Shown here one piece after another: positions 55,301-62,000 of a DNA stretch of 64,000 bases (position 1 is its first letter; every line of letters starts with the position of its first letter). Source of the stretch: Neisseria bacilliformis (GTDB taxonomy: Bacteria; Pseudomonadota; Gammaproteobacteria; Burkholderiales; Neisseriaceae); NCBI RefSeq assembly GCF_014055025.1, contig NZ_CP059571.1:1736001-1800000 (forward strand), written 5' to 3'. The position numbers were made by a program, and so were the translations under genes. The notes beneath the pieces were generated by a model. That model made no database searches. It was not told where the DNA came from and worked only from the letters and a program-made list of their open reading frames with translations.

Positions 55301-55774
55301 ACCATTCGCACCAATACTTACCGGACGATCTGCATCCATCAAGTAAAAAGCCATACCGTCGGCACCATTACCCCCCCAAACATAAGTGGTAAAGGTAATC
55401 TCAACACCTTCATTGGTTGGAAAAGGCGTTTCAGACACAATACCGCCGACACGATGATTTTCAGCAGGTGTTAAACGTAATGCACCTTTACCTAATGCAT
55501 CTCTCGTACCACTCGTACAAGCTCCTGGCACACCAGCTTTTGTTGCTGATGCGGTTTGACTGCCAGATCCTGCCGTTAAACATGCCTGATTGATTGCACG
55601 AGAATCTGAACGACTGGTAACGCCATCGCCCGGTTGAGGCATATACCAATTATTTTTTGTTACGCCTTTTGTAAAGTCCTCTTCAATAACCAGCGCACCC
55701 GCGCCACTTGTTGAAAGCAAAGTAATTGCTGCCAGAACAGCCGAACAGCACGGCTTTAATTTTGATTTTTCCAT
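52358..55774 (-). CDS. pilC: Type IV pilus tip adhesin/biogenesis protein PilC (PilY1 family)
   Basis: An 1138-residue secreted protein that caps and stabilises type IV pili and in pathogenic Neisseria mediates adhesion and DNA uptake. A signal peptide ends near residue 28 (SGAGA). The C-terminal half is the PilY1 beta-propeller, starting around residue 590 (ILGDIINSSPVWVG), with YAGSNDGFLHAF and the calcium loop DVDGDLIYD followed by YAGDLKGNVWRFNL near 855. It ends VSWREIF, as usual. The gene is clearly AT-richer than all its neighbours and carries no uptake sequence in 3.4 kb, a sign of transfer or of diversifying selection. A G7 tract lies near codon 133. Confidence 0.94.
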   Translation of the reverse strand: MEKSKLKPCCSAVLAAITLLSTSGAGALVIEEDFTKGVTKNNWYMPQPGDGVTSRSDSRAINQACLTAGSGSQTASATKAGVPGACTSGTRDALGKGALRLTPAENHRVGGIVSETPFPTNEGVEITFTTYVWGGNGADGMAFYLMDADRPVSIGANGGSLGYTCANDNPIYSGVDGGYLGIGMDEFGNFVNGPHDSTSTGWGKIDATHWRDARYDAYPNGPFNAIGIRGAGKTNITYMSGDFLRDLYKANGWGNVPQSKLDAWRRAWDGNKYKYYWTWNPTPNTTDTPKNAPDGGGADNAQNKNWLKSMCRTGTLTVRSEFLPAGRSNIQLNADSKDPKTKLYNYEYITSKRLDVSMWSNVKNRASAVPIQYKIKITPDSKGSVWYSRNGGTFQTVMKDEDLVSRNGKLPRAFRFAFVGSTGGSNNNHEVTCFKAAPSTQSEGSASVNLPDAKVVGDTQVYLSMYNPYDWSGQMLARTLVHSGTGDNARFGVNETANWDASCNLNGGLCKETKANNTPKQTARKFFTWNGTGGTTLEWGNLTADQKASLLSTGEAETIGQQRLEYIKGDQSQEQTSVGVGLFRVRKNILGDIINSSPVWVGYPANTRYQRTWRDKHGAGTGNEDGYREFANNNYSRVNAVYAGSNDGFLHAFRSGHYDANRKFDISDNDGHELFAYMPSSVLQRMHRKTASGNDALDFSSNHYAHNFYNDASPATGDVYYNGKWHTWLLSGLGAGGSTMYALDITDPAKFSAANVIGEWTNRSGGVWSNLGNTYGTPVFGRFHNNTWGAVFGNGWCTKTDADNGNCTANTGPAGIYIMSINKDTGTPSFRFISTGVSGTADDPNGIAYVTPTDVDGDLIYDYAYAGDLKGNVWRFNLTGNMDQVEKIFTTRTGQPITTKIVVGFGDQTGRDPILNFGTGRRQEGYLNNATSFAAGVQSLYGLRDRTAIKFGAAQQIDHSQLQQQTVSEQTGSFVDGNGKTQGSKKLSNELVNWTSQHGWYMNLGSKVVGKDEKGNNIVNYEQIIYNPYLERGKYLIVNSYIDGSAPLLSCDTVAASGATYPLNSSTGGGIADYYKLGTGSIAALYGANGTVSILRVTDSKGYTHTVMLYKTPDGKTHVVKVNLPVPPVKRVSWREIF

Positions 55775-55989
55775 TTTGTTTTCCTTGTTTTCACTCCGAA
55801 ATTACAGATTTTTTAAAATCACCTGCACCTTATCGGCGAACGCTTCCCTTGCGGTCGGAAACCCGATTTACAGATTTTCTTATTATATCGTAATATTTTT
55901 AATTTAAAAAATATTTTTACATCCGGCAGTAGAGTAAAACGCCAAATTGTGCTTCATTTTTTTCAGACAGCCTCACCGCGTTCCGCTCT
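55775..55989 (-). promoter_or_regulatory. AT-rich pilC promoter region
   Basis: A minus-strand TATAAT (complement of 55882-55887) stands about 110 bases before the pilC start, with only a weak -35 (TTTTTA). The long AT-rich stretch at 55870-55920 could serve as an UP element or a binding site. No homopolymeric tract is seen in the promoter. Confidence 0.5.
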
Positions 55990-56451
55990 TCACCCGCCGC
56001 CGTTCAGCCGTTCCACCGCGCCGCTGTCGAAAAAGTCAAACAGAATCACCTGCGCGGCGACGCTGTCGAGGACGGATTTTTGTTTTCTGCCGAACACTTG
56101 CGCTTCGGCGAGCAGGCTCTCGGCCAAAAGGGAGGTGTGGCGTTCGTCGGCGAAGTAGACGGGCAGGGCAAACCGCTCGTGCAGGCGGCGTCCGAATTTG
56201 CGGGCGAGGCGGGTGAGTTCGTGTTCGGTGCCGTCGCTGTGGACGGGCAGGCCGACGACGAGGTAGTCGGGCTGCCATTCCCGGATGAGGGCGGCGATGG
56301 CGGCGAATTTTTGTTCGTTGCTGCCGCCGGATAGGGTGGAGAGCGGGTGGGCGGTGGCCGTTTCTGCGCTGCCCTGCGCCACGCCGATGCGTTTTTCGCC
56401 GAAGTCGAAGGCAAGGCAGGTGCCTCGTGGGGCGGGGGCGGTATCAGGCAT
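55990..56451 (-). CDS. ruvX: RuvX/YqgF-family Holliday-junction resolvase homologue
   Basis: A 153-residue RNase H-fold protein. The catalytic motif [13 protein letters not shown] (Asp at about 16), then [14 protein letters not shown] and the conserved ADERHTS are all present. In bacteria the protein is also known as the pre-16S rRNA nuclease. It overlaps the yqgE stop by 8 bases, the usual yqgE-ruvX arrangement. pilC lies downstream... on the same strand after a 215-base gap, with its own promoter. Confidence 0.94.
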   Translation of the reverse strand: MPDTAPAPRGTCLAFDFGEKRIGVAQGSAETATAHPLSTLSGGSNEQKFAAIAALIREWQPDYLVVGLPVHSDGTEHELTRLARKFGRRLHERFALPVYFADERHTSLLAESLLAEAQVFGRKQKSVLDSVAAQVILFDFFDSGAVERLNGGG

Positions 56452-56995
56452 GGCCTGCGCCCTGCATCAGGGCGGCGGGTTGGATGCCGAGTTTGGAGAG
56501 GGCGGCGCGGTGGCGTTTGCGCAAGGGGATGTCGAACAGGATGGCGTCGTCGGCGGGCACGGTGAGCCAGGAGTTTTGCGCCAGCTCCTGTTCGAGCTGG
56601 CCGGCCGACCAGCTGGAACAGCCGATGGTGAGGATGGCTTTTTCCACGGCGTCGTTCTGCGCCAGCCGCTCGATGATGTCGCGCGAGGTGGTGAGGGCGG
56701 TGTCGCCGCCGACGGGGAAGCTGCTCTGCCATGCGCCGCACGGGGTGTGGACAACGAAGCCCCGGTCAATCTGCACGGGGCCGCCCATCAGGATGGGTTG
56801 GTTTTGGAAGCGGTCGGGCACGTCTTTTTCGGCGGCGGAGAACACGGCTTCCATGGGGATGGGCGAAGCTTTGTTGATGATGACGCCCATTGCACCGTCG
56901 TCGTCGTGGCGGCAGATGTAAACCACGCTGCCGGCGAAAAACGGGTCTTCCAGCGCGGGAGTGGCGATGAGGAAATGGTTGGTGAGTTTGTCCAT
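56444..56995 (-). CDS. yqgE: YqgE/AlgH family protein (UPF0301)
   Basis: A 183-residue protein with the family's [23 protein letters not shown] start, [26 protein letters not shown] and [15 protein letters not shown] stretches. Function unknown, though linked to regulation in Pseudomonas (AlgH). The ATG at 56995 gives the normal length; the much longer frame upstream is an artefact of the antisense of yebC. Overlaps ruvX by 8 bases, so the two are coupled. Confidence 0.94.
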   Translation of the reverse strand: MDKLTNHFLIATPALEDPFFAGSVVYICRHDDDGAMGVIINKASPIPMEAVFSAAEKDVPDRFQNQPILMGGPVQIDRGFVVHTPCGAWQSSFPVGGDTALTTSRDIIERLAQNDAVEKAILTIGCSSWSAGQLEQELAQNSWLTVPADDAILFDIPLRKRHRAALSKLGIQPAALMQGAGHA

Positions 56996-57111
56996 AATCG
57001 AAAACGCTTTGCTGTGTTGCGCGGCCATATTGGGCTGCGGCGGGAAAATTGCAAGCGCGCGGCAGGTGGTTTGCCGCACGGCTGCGGCGTTTTTCAGACG
57101 GCCTCTTATGT

Positions 57112-57117
57112 TAGAAT
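57112..57117 (+). promoter_or_regulatory. -10 element of yebC
   Basis: TAGAAT 77 bases before the yebC start, just right of an uptake sequence; the -35 is not clear. Confidence 0.35.
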
Positions 57118-57193
57118 CGCGCCTTTGTTTTTTTCCCAACCGCAGGCGGCATCTGTTTGGAGGCCGTCTGAAAACATATATAAGGATACCGAT

Positions 57194-57919
57194 ATGGCAG
57201 GCCACAGCAAGTGGGCGAACATCCAGCACAAAAAAGCCCGCGCCGACGCCCAGCGCGGCAAAATCTTCACCCGTCTGATCAAGGAAATCACCGTTGCCGC
57301 GCGTTTGGGCGGCGGCGACCCCAATTCCAACCCGCGCCTGCGCCTGGCGATGGACAAGGCTTGGGACGCGAACATGCCCAAAGACAACGTGCAGCGCGCC
57401 ATCGACAAAGGCACGGGCAACGTGGAAGGCGCGGAATACATCGAGCTGCGCTACGAAGGCTACGGCATCGGCGGCGCGGCACTGATGGTGGACTGCATGA
57501 CCGACAACAAAACCCGCACCGTGGCCGACGTGCGCCACGCGTTCAGCAAAAACGGCGGCAATCTGGGCACCGACGGCTGCGTGGCCTTCAACTTCGTCCA
57601 CCAGGGCTATCTGGTGTTCACCGACGCCGACGAAGACGCGCTGATGGAAGCCGCGCTCGAAGCGGGCGCGGAAGACGTGCTCTCCGACGAAGAAGGCATC
57701 ATCGAAGTCATCACCGCCCCCGCCGACTGGGCGGGCGTGAAAGCCAAACTCGAAGCGGCAGGCTTCAAATCGCAGGACGGCGACGTAACCATGCGCGCGC
57801 AGAACGAAACCGTGCTCACCGGCGAAGACGCGGCGAAAATGCAGAAGCTCATCGACGCGCTGGAAAACCTCGACGACGTGCAAAACGTCTACACCTCCGC
57901 CGTGTTGCAGCTCGATTAA
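57194..57919 (+). CDS. yebC: YebC/PmpR-family regulatory protein
   Basis: A 241-residue protein opening [20 protein letters not shown], the invariant start of the family, followed by [18 protein letters not shown] and [12 protein letters not shown]. The family contains YebC-type DNA-binding regulators and, as shown more recently, factors that relieve ribosome stalling on proline stretches. Length is typical. The frame extends far upstream only by chance. A good AAGGATA site precedes the ATG. An uptake-sequence pair follows at about 57940-57979. Confidence 0.96.
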   Translation: MAGHSKWANIQHKKARADAQRGKIFTRLIKEITVAARLGGGDPNSNPRLRLAMDKAWDANMPKDNVQRAIDKGTGNVEGAEYIELRYEGYGIGGAALMVDCMTDNKTRTVADVRHAFSKNGGNLGTDGCVAFNFVHQGYLVFTDADEDALMEAALEAGAEDVLSDEEGIIEVITAPADWAGVKAKLEAAGFKSQDGDVTMRAQNETVLTGEDAAKMQKLIDALENLDDVQNVYTSAVLQLD

Positions 57920-57939
57920 ACCCGCCGCACGCCGCACAC

Positions 57940-57979
57940 TTTTCAGACGGCCTTCCGCCACAGGGAGGCCGTCTGAAAA
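57940..57979 (+). terminator. Inverted AG-DUS pair after yebC
   Basis: Facing uptake sequences with a short GC-rich loop, 20 bases past the yebC stop. Confidence 0.65.
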
Positions 57980-58010
57980 CATATTCACCCCCGCAATCAC
58001 AGGAAAACAC

Positions 58011-58709
58011 ATGAAAACCAAACTATTGGCCGTCCTACTGTCCGCCGTCCTCACCGCCGCCGCGCAGGCCGAGCCGCTGAACTACAACGTCGTCGAATTT
58101 GCCGAAAGCGCGACCGTCAGTGTGCCGCACGACACCATGACCGCCGTGTTCGCCGTCCGCGCCGAAGCACCCGGACGCGAAGCCGCCCACCGCGCCTTCG
58201 CCGCCAAACAAACCGCCTTCGCCCGCCGCGCCGCAGGAAACGGCGCGTTGGAAACTGCCGAATCCGGCCGCAGCGTCTATCCCGTTTACCGCTATGCCGA
58301 CAACAAACGCACGCAGACAGGCTGGCAGGAAAGCATAGAATACACCATAAAAAGCAAAGACTTCTCCGCGCTGAACCAGCTCATCGCCCAGTCGCGCCAG
58401 GAAGCCGAAGTGCGCAACACCTACTTCTCGCTCTCGGCGCAAAAACGCAACGCCGCCATAGACGAAGCCGCCCGCGCCGCCCTGTTGCGCTTCAAAGAAC
58501 GCGCCGCCTCGCTGGCGCAGACGCTGGGCTTTTCCGGCTACAAAATCGTCAGCCTGAAACTGGGCGAAACGGGCGACACGCAGGTGATGATGCCCAAAGC
58601 CTACGCCGCCTCCCTGCGCACAGCCGACGGCGCGGCGCAAGACGAAGCCCCGCCCGCCCCCGGCATCGAAGAAGTGCGCATCACGGTAAACGGCTCGGTG
58701 CAGATGTAG
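58011..58709 (+). CDS. Periplasmic SIMPL-domain (DUF541) protein
   Basis: A 232-residue secreted protein. The signal peptide is 1-20 (ending AAAQA), and the SIMPL domain fills the rest: a beta strand [17 protein letters not shown], the helical [15 protein letters not shown], then [21 protein letters not shown] and [22 protein letters not shown]. Relatives (BP26, YggE) form ring-like oligomers in the periplasm and are linked to envelope stress. The exact role here is unknown. It ends next to a repeat block rather than a DUS terminator. Confidence 0.9.
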   Translation: MKTKLLAVLLSAVLTAAAQAEPLNYNVVEFAESATVSVPHDTMTAVFAVRAEAPGREAAHRAFAAKQTAFARRAAGNGALETAESGRSVYPVYRYADNKRTQTGWQESIEYTIKSKDFSALNQLIAQSRQEAEVRNTYFSLSAQKRNAAIDEAARAALLRFKERAASLAQTLGFSGYKIVSLKLGETGDTQVMMPKAYAASLRTADGAAQDEAPPAPGIEEVRITVNGSVQM

Positions 58710-58716
58710 GCTTCAT

Positions 58717-58977
58717 CGTAGGCTGGGCTTCAACATGGCTGACTCAATATTTGCCGGTATTTCGTCGGGTCGAACCTAGGGTCTGTTGACAATCAACGTT
58801 TTGGCAGCTTTTGCGCCCTAAAACGGCATCTGCCGCGTTGCAAATACCCGCAATGGGCGGCATAGGCTCGTATTTTCGCCTTGCATCTGCCGTTTTATGA
58901 CGCAAAATCCGCTTCAAAAGTTGAATGTCAACAGATCCTAGGCCTGCATTGGATGCTTTTAATCTGCATCTGCTATA
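58717..58977. repeat. GGGCTTCAGCCC-type palindrome split by a MITE-like insertion
   Basis: The left part (58717-58775) aligns with the copy at 32451-32512, and the right part (about 58942-58977, ending GCTATA) aligns with its right end. Between them sits the element E2. Both halves are more degenerate than the copies at 16.4 and 32.4 kb. Confidence 0.75.
58776..58941. mobile_element. MITE-like element E2 inserted in a palindromic repeat
   Basis: Between two CTAG tetranucleotides lies a 158-bp palindromic element with ends GGGTCTGTTGACA / TGTCAACAGATCC. Its core shares long stretches with E1 (GCGCCCTAAAACGGCATCTG and CATCTGCCGTTTTATGACGC), although the ends differ. It has no coding capacity. 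Confidence 0.8.
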
Positions 58978-58990
58978 ACAAAGAACAAAA

Positions 58991-59026
58991 AAAGGCCGTC
59001 TGAAAAACAGTTTTCAGACGGCCTTT
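58991..59026 (-). terminator. Inverted AG-DUS pair, autotransporter terminator
   Basis: Facing uptake sequences with a short loop, 53 bases past the autotransporter stop; a third uptake sequence follows at about 59031-59044. Confidence 0.75.
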
Positions 59027-59078
59027 CCGCTTTTCAGACGGCCTCAATTAATAGTCGGCCATCCCGCGTGCGGCGGGT

Positions 59079-62000
59079 TTACCACTGATAGAGCGCGCCC
59101 GCGCCCGCGCCGACGCGGCCTTTGGTGTTGACCGAGATATTGCCTTTGACAATCCAGTTGCCGCCGTCGCTCATGGAGGACATGCCGACGGCCAGGGCGG
59201 ACTGGCCGCCGTAGTAGCCGCTGCCCACGCCGAGGCCGGACGCGCCGGGGCGGGTTACCTGCGGAATCGAGCCTTGGGCGATCGCGCCGGCCACGCCTGC
59301 ATTGGCCGTTTCGCCGATGTTGTCGATTTTGTGTTCCAAGGCGTTGAAGTTCAGGTTGGCGGCTTCGGTAATCGCGCCGAGCTTGGCGTTGAGCTGGCCG
59401 ACGTTGACGGCGTCGGTGGCTTTCTCGCCGGCGGCGACATTGGTAATTTTGTTGCCGCCGTTGTCCAAACCGCCGCCGCCGAGCGAAACGGCGTTGCCGC
59501 TTGCGGGCGTGATGCTGACGCCGCCCGCGCCGACGGCGGTTTGGTTGCCCGCGCTGTCTCTGACGGTGCTGCCCGCGCCGTTGACGACGGCGGTATTGCC
59601 GCTGCCGTCGGCGAAAGACGCGCTGCTCAGGCTGTTGAGTTCTTTGGACAACTGCACTTTCAGACGGCCTTGGCTGTCTTTGTTGACACCGATGTTGTTG
59701 TCGCTCAGCTTGGCCTTGTCCGCGCCGCCAACGATGTCGAGACGCTGGTTGAGTTTTTTGTCTATCGTGCCGTCGGATGCCAGATTGTCGCCGCCGTAGC
59801 GCATGCCGTCGTCCATGGTGGCGGCTTCGCGCGATGTGCCGTCCGAGCCGGTGTAGCGGATGCGGTCGGCCTGTGCGCTGCCGCCAAGCACGGCCGCGCC
59901 TTTGGCGGCGGCGATGTCGGTTTTCGCGCCGTTCGCGCCGTTCAGGCTGATGTTGCCCGCGCCGTTGTCGGTGGTGATGGCGACGCCCGTTTTGCCGTCT
60001 TTGGCCAGGGTGAGGCTTTCGGCTTTGAGGTCTTTGTCGGTTTTCACCACCAGATTGCCGTTCGCGTCCACCATGGTTTTGACGTTTTCGCCCGAATAGC
60101 GGCTGTCGGCCTTCGTGCCTTCGCCGACGATGTTCACGGTGCTGCCGAGCTTTTTGTTCACCGAGCCGGTGTTGCCCGCGAAGTTCAGCCCTTGGCCGAT
60201 GTTGCCGCTGAGCTTGGCGATGTCGGTTTTGTTCTGCGCCACTTGGTTGTCCACGGCTTTGAGCTGGTCTTCGGTGGCGGCGCGGCCGCTGACGGGGGCG
60301 GTTTGGCCGCTGACCCATGTGGTGTTGGCCAAACCGGTGATGTGGCCGTCTTTGCCGTTTACGGTAACTTTGCCGGCTTTCACTTCGGCTTTCGTGCCGT
60401 CGATGGCGACGGCGTTCGCGCCCTGCCCTGCGGTAATGGTGTTACCGGCTTTGATGCTGTTGGCGGCGGAGATGTCGCCGCCCGTGCCGTCGAGGGACAC
60501 TTTGCCCTTGCCCAGCGACAATTTGTCGGCCAGCTTCACGGCGTAGTCGGTGTGGCCGTCTGAAAACGCTTTCGGGGTAACGGTAACGTTGGCATCGCCT
60601 GCGGAGACGGTGTTTTTCGCCGCCGCCGCCGCTTTTTTCACGTCGCCGATGTTGGCGGCATTGGTTTCGGTGCTGCCGCCGCTGGCGACGTTGGCGATGG
60701 TTTGGCCGCCGTTGTCCAGCCCTTTGTCGGTCAGGGAAACGGCTTTGCCGCCGCCGGCGGGGGTGATGCGCACGCCCGAGCCGTCAATCACGGCCGAGGG
60801 TTTGCCCGCGCCGCCGCCGAAGGACGCACTGTTCAGGCCGGTGAGGGTGTCGTTCAGCAGGTAGGTGAAGTTTTTGCCGTTTTGTTTCAGTTTCAGGTTT
60901 TTGCCCACTTGCAGGCCGACTTGGTCGCCCGCTTTGACGCTTTCGACGCTCGCGCCGCTTTCCAGTTCGCCGCCGTCGGCTTTGGCGGTTACCTTCCATG
61001 CGGCGTTGTTGACGGCCTCGGCCACGTCGCCGGCGGTGGCGAGTTTGCCCGCGTCGGCGGCGGCTACGGCCGCTTTGCCGCCGGTGGTGGCGATGCTGCC
61101 GGTTACGGCGTTGAATTTCACGATGCCGTCTGCGCCGACTTCGGCGGTGGTGTTCGCGCCGTTGCTGAAATTGAAGCCTTTGGCCAGGCTGGTTTTGCGC
61201 ACTGTGCCGCCGTTGGCGGTGTAGGCGATGTCGGTGGCCGCCGCCGCTTTGCCACCGTCGTATTTGACGGTGTAGGTGGTGGTGTGGGCGGTGTTGTCTT
61301 GGCTCGGGGTAACGGTGATGACGCCTTCGCCTTTCACGTCCACCGCTTTGCGGGCGGTGTCGCGCACGGCGTTTTCGGACACGCTGATGTTGACGCCGCC
61401 GTTTTCGGCTTTGGTGGAAACATAGGTGCCGTCGCCTTTGACGGCGAGGGTTTCGCCGAGTTTGCGGCGGACGCTGCCGCTGTCGCCGGTGAAGGTGAGC
61501 GGTTTTTCGCCGAGGGCGTAGAGCTGGCTGCCGTTTACGGCGTCGGTGCTGGCGGCACTGATGTTGCCGGCGGCGACGTTGGTGATTTTGTTGCCGCCGT
61601 TGTTGAGGCCGTCTGAATTGAGGACAACGGGGGTTTTGCCGGCGGGGGCGATGGTGAGGCCGCCGCTGTTGAGGACGGTGTCGCCGGTGGTTACGCTGGT
61701 GAAGGCGGGGGTTGTGCTCATGCCGACGGTTACGGTGTCGCCGTTTTTGGCGACGCTGAGGTTGGGGCTGCCGCTGCGGATGTTCTGCAACGCGCTGTCG
61801 GCCTTGCCCAGGCTGGCTTTGGCGGCCGTGCCCAGATCGACGGTGTACTGCGTGTTGCCGGCGGCGTCTTCGCTGCCCGCGCTGACGGAAACGGCGGTCG
61901 ATCCGGCAACAACCGAGGAGGTTTTTTCGGAGTTGTTGATGGCGGCGGCCACGTCGCCTGCGGTCATCACTTTGCCCGCGTCGGCCGCCGCAACGGCAAC

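Noticed and set aside
56285-57193. N-terminal extension of yebC to 544 codons, and a 536-codon antisense frame covering yqgE to 58054
   Set aside because: The family starts (MAGHSKW for YebC, MDKLTNHF for YqgE) define the true ends; the extensions run through the opposite genes and uptake sequences.
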